From Planctomycetota bacterium (GTDB lineage Bacteria > Planctomycetota > UBA1135 > GCA-002686595): 64,000 nt of DNA. Each line of letters starts with the position of its first letter. Within the stretch, counting starts at the first letter, position 1. The stretch spans positions 40,454-104,453 of the forward strand of contig JACKHT010000011.1 of assembly GCA_020638855.1 (NCBI GenBank), given 5' to 3'. This document shows positions 8,034-16,509 of the stretch, one piece after another. The notes under the pieces are model-generated. The model had not been told where the DNA came from, ran no database searches, and saw only the letters and a program-made list of their open reading frames with translations. The position numbers and the translations under genes are program-made.

Positions 8034-9881
8034 CTAGCCCTGGCGATCGAATTCGCCTGATTTGTACTTCGCCCAGTAGTCGTTGAAGGCGTGCCGTACC
8101 TTGGAGGACAGCATCACCACCCCGAAGATGTTGGGTAGGGCCATTCCAAGGATCATCAAGTCCCCAAATTCCAAGATGTTCTTGGCTGAGACGAGCGAGC
8201 CGCCGAAGCAGGCCGCCAGGAACATGATCTTGTAGGCCATCGAGCTGCTTTCGCCGAACAGCCACACCCAGCAACGTTCGCCGTAGTAGGACCAGGAAAT
8301 CATGGTCGAGAAGGCAAACAGCACTACCGCCACCGAAAGCACGTAGGGGAACCAGGAAATGGTCTGGCCGAAGGCCTGTGAGGTGAGCGCCGCACCGTTG
8401 GCATTCTCCAAGTTGTCGCGGAAGATGCCGCCCGAGGCCGAAGGGTCGTAGGCACCCGTGATCACGATCACGAGCGCGGTCATGGTGCAGATGATCACCG
8501 TGTCGATCAGCGGCTCAAGCAGGGCCACGATCCCTTCACGTACGGGGTAGTCGGTCTTGGCCGCCGAGTGGGCGATGGCCGCGGAGCCGATACCGGCTTC
8601 GTTCGAGAAGGCGGCGCGCTTGAAGCCTTGGACCAACACGCCCAAGACCCCACCGAAGCCGGCGGCGGGGGTGAAGGCCCCAGCCATGATGGCGCGGAAC
8701 GCGTCCGGAATGTGCTCCGCGTTGCTCAGAATGACGAACATCGCTGCCATCACGTACACCGCGCACATGGTCGGCACGACGGTCTCTGCGGTTTGGGCGA
8801 TGCGCTTGAGTCCACCCAAAATCACGGCCGCCACCAGCGCCGTCATCACCGCGCCGTAGATCCACTGGTTGCCCGCATCCTTGAAGAAGGGGACGGTTTC
8901 GGCCAGGGCATCCAGCGATTGGCGAACTTGGAAGCTGTTGCCGCCGCCCAGCGAACCCCCAATGCACATGACCGCAAAGATGACCGCCAAGGCCTTGCCG
9001 ATGCCCCCAATGCCCAGGTCCTTGAGCCCGTTGGAGAGGTAGTACATGGCACCACCCATCACGTGCCCGTCGGGGCGCTGCTGGCGGTACATCTGGCCCA
9101 GCGAACATTCGGTGAACTTCGAGGCCATGCCGAGGAAGCCGGCGATGATCATCCAGAAGGTGGCGCCCGGTCCGCCGACGGCGATGGCGATCGCCACCCC
9201 GGCGATGTTGCCCAAACCGACCGTGGCCGAGAGCGCGGCGGTGAGCGCTTGGAAGTGGCTCACTTCGCCCTCATCGTCGGGGTTGTCGTACTTGCCGCGG
9301 GTGATCGCGACGGCGTGGCGCAGGGCGCGCAACTGCACGAAACCCATGCGCACCGTGAAGAACACCGCACCCAAGATCAGCCAAAGCACCGAGAGCGGGA
9401 TTCCGGGATGGTCGACCTCAAAGCTTGAGCCCTGGGTGCCATCCAGGATGTCCAAGTCGATGGTGAGGTGGGCGTTGGCTGGATCCAAGCCCTGGGCTTT
9501 GGCCGACTTCGCCGCAGCGAGCACCAAGGCCATCACATCCTCGCGGGTTTGGAGGGTCAAACCATCGAACTCCTCCTTCATGTGCGAACCACCCACGTCG
9601 TAGAACAGCACCGCGCCGATCACTCCGTTGACCTTGCCGACCTTGTCGTCGAGCTTGTCCTGCCAACCCTTGGCGTCTTCGCTCGCTTCGGTGGGGATGC
9701 TCACCTGCTTGACGGTGATCTTGTCGAAAGGGCTTTCCTCGATGCCTCGGATCCAGTCGCGGACTTGATCGACCCGCGTGGGAGCCTTTGCTTCGCCAGC
9801 GTCTTGGGCCAACACACCCGGGGAAGAAACGAGGATCGCAACCGCGATCAGCAATGCGCGCAATGGTTGGAATTGAAGCAT
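8034..9881 (-). CDS. Sodium:alanine/glycine symporter (AGCS family) with periplasmic N-terminal extension
   Basis: Na+-coupled amino acid importer of the inner membrane. From residue ~160 onward it matches AGCS carriers, including the conserved ALSATVGLGNIAGVAIAI stretch, KFTECSLGQMYR and NEAGIGSAAIAHSAA. Some ten hydrophobic segments follow. The first ~25 residues form a signal peptide ending VLAQDA. Residues 26-160 are a hydrophilic extension not found in most ~450-540 residue family members, making this 615. The extension includes an amphipathic piece (VNGVIGAVLFYDVGG) like the usual AGCS N-terminal helix. The EF-hand gene follows 1 base later. Confidence 0.92.
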   Translation of the reverse strand: MLQFQPLRALLIAVAILVSSPGVLAQDAGEAKAPTRVDQVRDWIRGIEESPFDKITVKQVSIPTEASEDAKGWQDKLDDKVGKVNGVIGAVLFYDVGGSHMKEEFDGLTLQTREDVMALVLAAAKSAKAQGLDPANAHLTIDLDILDGTQGSSFEVDHPGIPLSVLWLILGAVFFTVRMGFVQLRALRHAVAITRGKYDNPDDEGEVSHFQALTAALSATVGLGNIAGVAIAIAVGGPGATFWMIIAGFLGMASKFTECSLGQMYRQQRPDGHVMGGAMYYLSNGLKDLGIGGIGKALAVIFAVMCIGGSLGGGNSFQVRQSLDALAETVPFFKDAGNQWIYGAVMTALVAAVILGGLKRIAQTAETVVPTMCAVYVMAAMFVILSNAEHIPDAFRAIMAGAFTPAAGFGGVLGVLVQGFKRAAFSNEAGIGSAAIAHSAAKTDYPVREGIVALLEPLIDTVIICTMTALVIVITGAYDPSASGGIFRDNLENANGAALTSQAFGQTISWFPYVLSVAVVLFAFSTMISWSYYGERCWVWLFGESSSMAYKIMFLAACFGGSLVSAKNILEFGDLMILGMALPNIFGVVMLSSKVRHAFNDYWAKYKSGEFDRQG

Positions 9882-10030
9882 GGGGGTGGGGCGGGAAGCC
9901 TGCGGGGCGGGTGGGGGCTCGCATTTTGCCCGCCTGGGCCTAGGGATGCAAACGACGGCCTAGAGAAGGGTTGTCGCGACCAAACGGGTACGATACGCGC
10001 CACCCCAACACGAGCCCAAACGCCGAGCCC

Positions 10031-11395
10031 ATGCCGATGAACCGATTTCTGCTCCTGATCACCGCCTGCACCGCGTTCCAAACGTTTCCTCAGAGCGGAT
10101 CCGCGGGGATGAGCCAAGACACACCGTCCCAGGCGGTGGAAATCGGCCGCGAGGATGCCCAGCTGAGCGCCATGGCCCAAGAAGTCATGGCGGAGGTCGC
10201 GGCCCTGCGCGGGCGCGAGTACCAGGGCCAGGTGCGCGCCCGCTATGCCGACAAGGCGACCTTGCTAGCCTACTTGGAGTCTTCGGAAGTGGACTTGTTT
10301 GGCAAGGATCGCAAGCAGTGGGACCAATGGGTTGCGCGCCTTCTGGGTTGGATCCCCGTCGACATGGATTTGAGCCAAGTCCAGGAAACCGTACTCGCTT
10401 CGCAGGTGGGCGGATTCTACGACCCAAAGACCAAGGTCTTCTTTGTGATGGATGGGTTGGGCGAGGGTTTGATTCGCATCATCATGGCCCACGAATTGGC
10501 CCATGCCTTGGATGACCAAGCTTTCGATCTTTTGGGGCAAGACCGGCTTCGACAAGCGCAAAGCGACGCGCTCTACGCCCACCACGCGGTGGCCGAGGGC
10601 AGCGCTCAGGTGGTGATGGGATTGTGGATGGCCAAACACCTGGCCGATCTGGATACCGCCGCTCTGGAGGCATTCCAAGAGCAAATGGACTTCGATCTGC
10701 TGTCCAACACCCCCCGCATCGTGTGGCAGCCGCTCTTTGGTTTGTACACCCAAGGGCAGGCGTTCCTTTGTCGCAAAGAACGGCCCAATCCCTTCGCCAA
10801 GGCCAAGATTGCCGACTTGCAAGCCGCTTTTGAGCACCTGCCCGTTTCCACCGAACAAATCCTGCACCCGAGTAAGTACTGGGTCGCCGAGGAAGTGGAT
10901 TTGCCCGTGGCCCTGGTCCACGAGGTTCCCCTCGACAACCGCGGCTGGGACCTGGTGCACACCGACGTCTTGGGTGAGATGCTGCTGGCTATGCTGGCCG
11001 AGTCGCGCACCCAAAAGGTGACGGCCTTGGGCCTGATGGGGCTGCGCTTCACCAACCAAGCGGCCTCTGGGTGGGGGGGAGACCGGGTCAGCCTGCTGCG
11101 CAAGGGCGAATCGTACGTGCTGGTGCTCGATACGGTTTGGGACCGGGAGCTGGATGCCCAGGAATTCCAAGCAGCCCTCGAGCAGCGCGAACTGGGGCCC
11201 GACTCCGCTCCCGGCCTGGTCATGTGGTCGGCACCCGATGGGGTACGCTACGTGGGCTACGTCGGGGTTTCGCGGGAAGAGGCCCTGGAAGTCGCCGCTT
11301 CGGTTCAGGTATCGCGGGCCGCATCCGGTAAGATCCCCGCTTCCGAAGCGCCGAAGGCCACCGGGCCCGCCCCCGACCCCCTCGAGCGCCGCTGA
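10031..11395 (+). CDS. Exported HExxH metallopeptidase-like protein
   Basis: Resembles a widespread uncharacterised family with the signature GFYDPKTK...AHELAHALDDQ. HELAH at 154-158 is a zinc motif, and Glu189 in AVAEGSA is a likely third ligand. The C-terminal SGWGGDRVSLL is also typical of the family. Activity has not, to my knowledge, been firmly shown. ATG at 10031 (MPMNRFLLLITACTAF) gives a signal-like hydrophobic N-terminus; an upstream start at 9971 adds a polar, unconserved stretch. 454 residues. Divergent from the symporter and 50 bases before the M1 aminopeptidase gene, so a proteolysis-related pair is possible. Confidence 0.75.
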   Translation: MPMNRFLLLITACTAFQTFPQSGSAGMSQDTPSQAVEIGREDAQLSAMAQEVMAEVAALRGREYQGQVRARYADKATLLAYLESSEVDLFGKDRKQWDQWVARLLGWIPVDMDLSQVQETVLASQVGGFYDPKTKVFFVMDGLGEGLIRIIMAHELAHALDDQAFDLLGQDRLRQAQSDALYAHHAVAEGSAQVVMGLWMAKHLADLDTAALEAFQEQMDFDLLSNTPRIVWQPLFGLYTQGQAFLCRKERPNPFAKAKIADLQAAFEHLPVSTEQILHPSKYWVAEEVDLPVALVHEVPLDNRGWDLVHTDVLGEMLLAMLAESRTQKVTALGLMGLRFTNQAASGWGGDRVSLLRKGESYVLVLDTVWDRELDAQEFQAALEQRELGPDSAPGLVMWSAPDGVRYVGYVGVSREEALEVAASVQVSRAASGKIPASEAPKATGPAPDPLERR

Positions 11396-11445
11396 GGCCT
11401 TTGGCCCTGCATTTCCGCTGACCGACCCCTCGCCTACGACCCTCC

Positions 11446-13986
11446 ATGCCTTTCGTACGCGTTCGCCACCGCGCAAGCCTGTTGCTCCTGCCGCTTCTGT
11501 TCGCCTGTGCCACGGGTGGAACCGAAGTCCGCGCTCCCCAGCCGACCGTCCTCGAGGTCCAGCCCGGGGACCCGGTTTGGCCCACGCCCCAGCCGTGGAG
11601 CCCCAAGGCCATGGAGTTCGACGTCGAGCATTACGCGCTCGATCTCAACCTCTTGGTCCCAACCCATGAGATTCAGGGCCGCCTCTCGATCGACTTCCTG
11701 TCGGTGGACAGCGCCACCCTAAAGACCATCCAGCTCGATTGCGCCGAGCTCCAGGTCCAGCGGGTGCTTGGCGAGCGCGGCGGTGCGCTGCGCTTCGAAC
11801 AAGCGGGCGATCGTTTGGTGGTCGAGCTCGCGCAGCCCCTGGCCTTCCAGGATCCAGCCTCGATCACGATCGAGTACCGCGGGAAGCCGCGCAAAGGCCT
11901 GTACTTTGTGCCCACCGACCCCGTGCACCAAGTCTTCACCCAAGGGGAGTGCGAGGGCGCTCGCTATTGGTTCCCTTGCCAGGATCGTCCTGACGACCGG
12001 GCCACCAGCGAACTCACGGTGCATATGCCTGCCGCATGGGTTTCGTTGGCCGCTGGCGAACGGACCGAGTCCCGCGTCGATGGCGATGTGCGCATCGAGT
12101 CCTGGCGCATGACGACCCCGCACCCCGCGTACCTGACGACGCTCGTTGCGGGCGAATTCGAGCGCCAAGATGGCTTGGCGGGCCATGTGCCCCTCGAACT
12201 CTTGTTGCCCGAAGTCTGGAAAGATTTCGGGCCCTCGCTAGCCCACGTTTCCGGTCAGGCCCTGAAGTACTTGGAAGACTTGACCGGGGTGCCCTATCCC
12301 TACGCCAAGTACGGCACGAGTTGGGTCGAGGATTTCCCCTTCGGTGGCATGGAGAACATTTCCGCCACCACCCTCACCGCTCGCTCCTTGGGTGGGGTGC
12401 GCGGGATGCGCGACTCGAACCCCTACGGGCTGATCGCCCACGAGGCGGCGCACCAGTGGTTCGGGGACTTGCTCACCTGCAAGGATTGGTCGCACATTTG
12501 GCTGCATGAGGGTTTTGCTACCTACGCGGCGGCCGAGTTCCAGCGGCAGTTGGAAGGTGAGGAAGCGCACCTGGCCCGTTGGCGCAGCATGCGCCTGGGC
12601 TTTTTGGCAAGCGACAAGGGGGACAACGCGCGTCCGTTGGTCCATGACCTGTGCGTCGATCCGATGGACTTGTTCTTTTCGGGTCATGCCTACCAGGGAG
12701 GCGCCCTGTTCCTGGCCTACCTGCGCTCCTACTTGGGAGACGACGTGTTTGCGCGCGGGCTGAAGGAATACGTTGGGTCGAACTACGGTCGGTCGGTGGT
12801 CACTCGAGATCTCCAATTGGCCATGGAGCGCGCTTCCGGCCAATCCCTGGATCGTTTCTTTGAGCAGTGGGCCAACACCCCCGGCCACCCGAGCTTCGAG
12901 AGTTCGTGGAGCTACGACGCGGAGCGTGGCCGCGTCTTGATTTCGCTCAACCAGGTGCACCCGCGCGACGCGGGCATGCCCAGCGCGTATGCGGGAAGCT
13001 TGGACGTGGAAATCCGAACCAATGAGGGACGTAGCCTGCACAAGCTTCTGTTCACCGAGCGGCGCCAGATTTTGGAGTTGCCCTGCCGCAACCTGCCGCT
13101 TTGGGTCCGGCTCGACCCCGAAGGCGTGTTCCCTGCCGACCTCGTCGAGAAACGGGGTGAGCGCGAATGGATCGCCCTGGCGGAAGCGGGCGTGGGGGAA
13201 GGCGACACCGAGAGTCCGCCCTACGACATCACCGCCCGGCTCATGGCCCTCGACCACTTCTTGCAAGACACCGAGGTCATTCCTGACGGGCTGCGCCAAA
13301 TCCGCATCGAGTTGGTCCGCAAACTGGCGCAATCGGATCCCAACCCCGAGGTGCAGACCAAGGCCATGCAGGGTTTGATGGCCCTGTCGGGGGAAAACTC
13401 GCGCGAGGCCTTGCGTTACCTGGCTCGCAGTGCGAAGGCCACCCAAGTGCGGGTGGCGGCGCTCGAAGCGCTGGCCAGCTTCGAACCGGTGGACATCACC
13501 GCGGGGTTCGCCAAAGCCACGTTCGACGTGGGCTATTCGTGGAATACGATGGGGGCTGCCCTGGCGCTTTGGGTCCACGCCGACCCGCAAGCCGGCTGGC
13601 AAGCGGTCCAGGATGCTGCGCAGCTGCCGGAAGCCAAGGGCCCCTTTGCCAAAGCCCTGGTGCAGGCTTCGAAGAACGTTCCCGCCGACCAGCGGGCGCC
13701 GTGGCTCATGGCGCTCTCCGGTTCCGAACAAGGCGGCGATCAGTTGGCCGTGGAAGCCTTGCGTGCCCTAGGCGACCTCACCGACCGCGCCGAGGTTCGT
13801 AGCCACCTCATCGGTGCCCTCCAATCGCCGTACCTCGGCGTGGTGGCGAGCGCAGTGACCAGCCTAACCAAGAACGTCACGCCCGAAGTGCGGTTGGCAT
13901 TGGTGGAGCACTACCGTACCTGCCTCGACTCGCGCCAGAAGCGCCAAATCGAGGCGGCGCTCCGCAAGGAAAGCTCCCAGGGCTAG
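11446..13986 (+). CDS. M1-family zinc aminopeptidase, lipoprotein, with C-terminal repeats
   Basis: Removes N-terminal amino acids from peptides outside the cytoplasm. A lipobox LLFAC at residue 21 predicts lipid anchoring. The M1 exopeptidase motif GGMEN is at 300-304; the zinc site HEAAH is at 332-336 with the third ligand Glu355 in WLHEGFATY. An N-terminal beta domain precedes it (60-250). The C-terminal ~250 residues are alpha-helical HEAT-like repeats (for example RVAALEALASF), which is common in large M1 enzymes. 846 residues is within range. The next gene starts 7 bases downstream. Confidence 0.93.
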   Translation: MPFVRVRHRASLLLLPLLFACATGGTEVRAPQPTVLEVQPGDPVWPTPQPWSPKAMEFDVEHYALDLNLLVPTHEIQGRLSIDFLSVDSATLKTIQLDCAELQVQRVLGERGGALRFEQAGDRLVVELAQPLAFQDPASITIEYRGKPRKGLYFVPTDPVHQVFTQGECEGARYWFPCQDRPDDRATSELTVHMPAAWVSLAAGERTESRVDGDVRIESWRMTTPHPAYLTTLVAGEFERQDGLAGHVPLELLLPEVWKDFGPSLAHVSGQALKYLEDLTGVPYPYAKYGTSWVEDFPFGGMENISATTLTARSLGGVRGMRDSNPYGLIAHEAAHQWFGDLLTCKDWSHIWLHEGFATYAAAEFQRQLEGEEAHLARWRSMRLGFLASDKGDNARPLVHDLCVDPMDLFFSGHAYQGGALFLAYLRSYLGDDVFARGLKEYVGSNYGRSVVTRDLQLAMERASGQSLDRFFEQWANTPGHPSFESSWSYDAERGRVLISLNQVHPRDAGMPSAYAGSLDVEIRTNEGRSLHKLLFTERRQILELPCRNLPLWVRLDPEGVFPADLVEKRGEREWIALAEAGVGEGDTESPPYDITARLMALDHFLQDTEVIPDGLRQIRIELVRKLAQSDPNPEVQTKAMQGLMALSGENSREALRYLARSAKATQVRVAALEALASFEPVDITAGFAKATFDVGYSWNTMGAALALWVHADPQAGWQAVQDAAQLPEAKGPFAKALVQASKNVPADQRAPWLMALSGSEQGGDQLAVEALRALGDLTDRAEVRSHLIGALQSPYLGVVASAVTSLTKNVTPEVRLALVEHYRTCLDSRQKRQIEAALRKESSQG

Positions 13987-13993
13987 GTTCGCC

Positions 13994-14584
13994 ATGGCTT
14001 GGATCCGCACCGTTTCCGACGCCGAGGCGACCGGGCGCCTGGCCGAATCTTTCCGGGCCGCACGCGAGCGGGCTGGGCATGTGCATGGGATCGTGCGCGC
14101 GATGAGCCTTGCGCCAGCGGTCTTGGACGCATCCATGGCGCTCTACCAGCGCATCATGTTCGCGCCCAAGGGCCTCTCCCGGCACCAGCGCGAGATGCTG
14201 GCGGTGGTGGTGAGCCAATCAAACCACTGCCACTACTGAATCCTCTCGCACCTGCGCGACCTCCGGGATGAGGTCCACAAAGAGCAAGGGAATCCGCCAG
14301 GTCTGGCCTGGTGGGAAGCTTGGCGCGCGGGTTGGCGCAACCAAGTGTCCGAAGGGCAAGATCGGCTCCTGTGTGAATTCGCCGAGCAGCTGACTCTCAA
14401 GCCCCACTCGATGCGCGAAAGCGACTTGGTGCGCCTGCGAGAAGTGGGCTTGGAGGACGAAGCCATCCATGACGCCATCCAGGTGATCGCCTACTTCAAC
14501 TACATCAACCGCATCGCGGATGCGGTGCATGTGGATCTGGAAAGCGACATGGAACCCTATCCGGATTCCAGCCAGGAATCTTAG
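13994..14584 (+). CDS. AhpD/carboxymuconolactone-decarboxylase-like selenoprotein with in-frame TGA (CxxU)
   Basis: Peroxidase-related protein of the AhpD superfamily, likely a thiol/selenol redox enzyme. A single frame of 196 residues is interrupted only by TGA at 14237-14239 (codon 82). Before it: SRHQREMLAVVVSQSNHCHY. After it: ILSHL and then a typical family C-terminus (LTLKPHSMRESDLVRLREVG, AYFNYINRIADAVHVDLE). TGA occupies the second position of the family CHYC motif. Cys79, Sec82 and His86 keep the spacing of AhpD Cys130, Cys133 and His137. A hairpin with SECIS-like spacing follows. Without readthrough both halves would be useless. Alternatives are a nonsense mutation or sequencing error. 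Starts 7 bases after the aminopeptidase gene. Confidence 0.82.
14240..14279 (+). promoter_or_regulatory. Putative bacterial SECIS element within the selenoprotein gene
   Basis: Immediately downstream of the in-frame TGA, perfect arms GACCTC (14258-14263) and GAGGTC (14270-14275) flank loop CGGGAT. The loop begins 25 bases after the TGA and has G at its second position. Both fit the loose consensus for SelB-binding bacterial SECIS hairpins. The lower stem could extend imperfectly. Confidence 0.6.
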
Positions 14585-14626
14585 AACCGTAGGGTCAGGA
14601 GGCGACTGCGGAAGTCGCGCGGGCGC

Positions 14627-15706
14627 TCAACGCTTGAGCGAGCGTTGCATCATGATCCACGCCGAAATCGAGCCGACGATAGGGACGAACCAGGCTCCCA
14701 CCCACGGCTCGACCTTGCCCGAGCGACCGATGTCGCGGCCAAGTTCGACGGAAAGCACGTAGTAGAGTAGGCCAAAGCCAATCGCGACGGCCAGGGCGCC
14801 GAGCTGGGTACCCTTGCGCAGGATCACGCCGGTAGGGGCGCCAATTCCCAGGAACACCAAGTAGATCGACGCCATCGCCATGCGGTACTGCAGCTCAAAG
14901 CGCAACAGCGTGTCGCGTTGTCGATCGTCGACCCCTTGCTTGAGCTCCGCTTGGATGTCCTTGGAAGTCAGGTACGCGGGGTGGTTCCCGACGGCCCCTC
15001 CGCCACCCACCAGCTGTTCGAGCGAGAGCGAGTACTCGGCGTAGTCGAGAAATGCCTGCGCGCCGTGCTTGATCGACGCGGTGCGCCCACCATACACGCG
15101 CACGACGAGCCACTCTCCCTCGGTGCTGATGTACACCTTGTCGGCGAACACGTCGATGTTCTCGCCGCTCTCCTCATCGGGCTTGCGAATGTGGACGTCG
15201 TAGAGGATGTTTTGGTTTTGCGGGTCGCGGCTGCGGGCCCGCAGGTAGAAATCGCGAAACTGCAGGGTCGTGCGGCCTGGTTTGAGGCTCTTGAGCGACA
15301 AGGTGGCCACATCCTTGAGCAGCTGCTTTTGCTCGCGTTTCGTGTTGGGCAGATCGGTCGACACCATCCAGTAGGTAAGCCCCCCCAGGGACAGGGCGAT
15401 CACCAATCCCGGTAACAGCATCTTCCAGGGGTGGATGCCCGCCATCTGGATCGCGGTCCATTCGCGATCCGCGGCCAGCCGACCGTAGGTGGAAACCACC
15501 GCCAGCAAGAAGCAGATCGGCAGGGCGTAGGGGGCCAGGGTCTTGAGCACCAGCGGCAGGTAGCGCAGCAACAAGTGCGTGTCCGCAAACGGCATGCGCT
15601 GGACGGTCGAAACAGCAATCCCCGGCAAGGCTACAAACAGGATGCCCGACACCGCCAGCAATAGGGCGAAGGAGAGTTGCCGGAGGATGTAGAGCTGGAG
15701 CTTCAT
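14627..15706 (-). CDS. LptF/LptG-family lipopolysaccharide export permease (YjgP/YjgQ)
   Basis: Inner-membrane permease of the Lpt machinery that extracts lipopolysaccharide and passes it to a periplasmic bridge; its presence implies an LPS-type outer membrane. N-terminal LYILRQLSFALLLAVSG and the loop RLAADREWTAIQMAGIHPW are family hallmarks, followed by a periplasmic beta region (150-250) and three C-terminal helices. ATG at 15706 (MKLQLYILRQ) was chosen over an upstream start at 15802, because homology begins there and the extra residues are polar and overlap the PAP2 gene. 359 residues. LptF and LptG cannot be told apart here. Confidence 0.88.
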   Translation of the reverse strand: MKLQLYILRQLSFALLLAVSGILFVALPGIAVSTVQRMPFADTHLLLRYLPLVLKTLAPYALPICFLLAVVSTYGRLAADREWTAIQMAGIHPWKMLLPGLVIALSLGGLTYWMVSTDLPNTKREQKQLLKDVATLSLKSLKPGRTTLQFRDFYLRARSRDPQNQNILYDVHIRKPDEESGENIDVFADKVYISTEGEWLVVRVYGGRTASIKHGAQAFLDYAEYSLSLEQLVGGGGAVGNHPAYLTSKDIQAELKQGVDDRQRDTLLRFELQYRMAMASIYLVFLGIGAPTGVILRKGTQLGALAVAIGFGLLYYVLSVELGRDIGRSGKVEPWVGAWFVPIVGSISAWIMMQRSLKR

Positions 15707-15726
15707 GGAAGGGCCGCGGCCACGAT

Positions 15727-16419
15727 TCAAACGCGCTGGGCCGGAGGTGCGAACCAACCCCGACGACGGTACAGCTTGAACAGGCCCAAGGCGATCCCCC
15801 AACAGATCGCTGCCGAGAACAGATCGTGACTCAGGAAATGGGCGCCCCGTACGAGCTGCGTTCCACCCAGGAGCAGCCCCGTCGCCAAGGCGAACGCCAG
15901 GGCTCGCCTACGCCAGGCAGGGCGGTACTGCAAAGCCAAGAAGTACAACGAGAACCAAACGAAGCCCCCAGCCGCGTGGGCCGAAGGAAAGCCCCGCCCG
16001 GCGGGCAGCCCTTCTGGGGCGCTATCCAAGACGCGCACGTAGGGACGGGTCCCACCAAACATCTCCAGGTCCCAAGGGATGAAGATGCGCGTGTTGGCCT
16101 TGATGGCGCCGATGAGCAGGGGCGCGATCAGGGCCACCAACAGCAGGTACCCGAGTTGGGTTCGCCAGGGCCGCAGTTTGGCCAGCCGGATCGAAGCTAG
16201 GGTGGTGAACAGCAAGATGGCGCCGATGCCCACCATGACCGTTTGGAGCCCATCGTGCAGCCAAACCTTGGTCACCGGGTGCAGCTGCCACGGCCAAGTC
16301 TGCGTGGGGGCGTCGAAGAAGTGCCGCGCCAACCAAACGTCAAAGCCGGCGTACTCCGAACCCAGCCCGAGGCCAAGCAGGACGAGCGGGGCCAACACGT
16401 GCCAGGGCCGGAGCTGCAT
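15727..16419 (-). CDS. PAP2-superfamily membrane phosphatase
   Basis: Integral membrane lipid phosphatase of the PAP2 type, which typically dephosphorylates lipid phosphates or pyrophosphates. The three active-site motifs are recognisable: KANTRIFIPW, GFPSAHAAGGF (PSxH), and VRGAHFLSHDLFSA with the nucleophile-assisting His. About five or six hydrophobic helices are present. Start at 16419 (MQLRPWHVLAPL) puts a helix right at the N-terminus; 16500 is an alternative with a polar extension. It lies 20 bases upstream of the LptF/G gene, compatible with an envelope-lipid operon, although its substrate is not shown. Confidence 0.85.
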   Translation of the reverse strand: MQLRPWHVLAPLVLLGLGLGSEYAGFDVWLARHFFDAPTQTWPWQLHPVTKVWLHDGLQTVMVGIGAILLFTTLASIRLAKLRPWRTQLGYLLLVALIAPLLIGAIKANTRIFIPWDLEMFGGTRPYVRVLDSAPEGLPAGRGFPSAHAAGGFVWFSLYFLALQYRPAWRRRALAFALATGLLLGGTQLVRGAHFLSHDLFSAAICWGIALGLFKLYRRRGWFAPPAQRV

Positions 16420-16509
16420 GGGACTTTGGGGTTCGATGGGGGCGATCACAGGCTGCAATTGAACCGCATGACCCGATCCGTTCCGATCCCCGCGGTCCAA
16501 AAACTGAAC

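Noticed and set aside
14237..14239. Reading the TGA as an ordinary stop ending an 81-residue protein
   Set aside because: The frame continues for 114 codons with clear family homology, and the TGA falls exactly on a redox position followed by a suitable hairpin. A nonsense mutation remains possible but is less likely.
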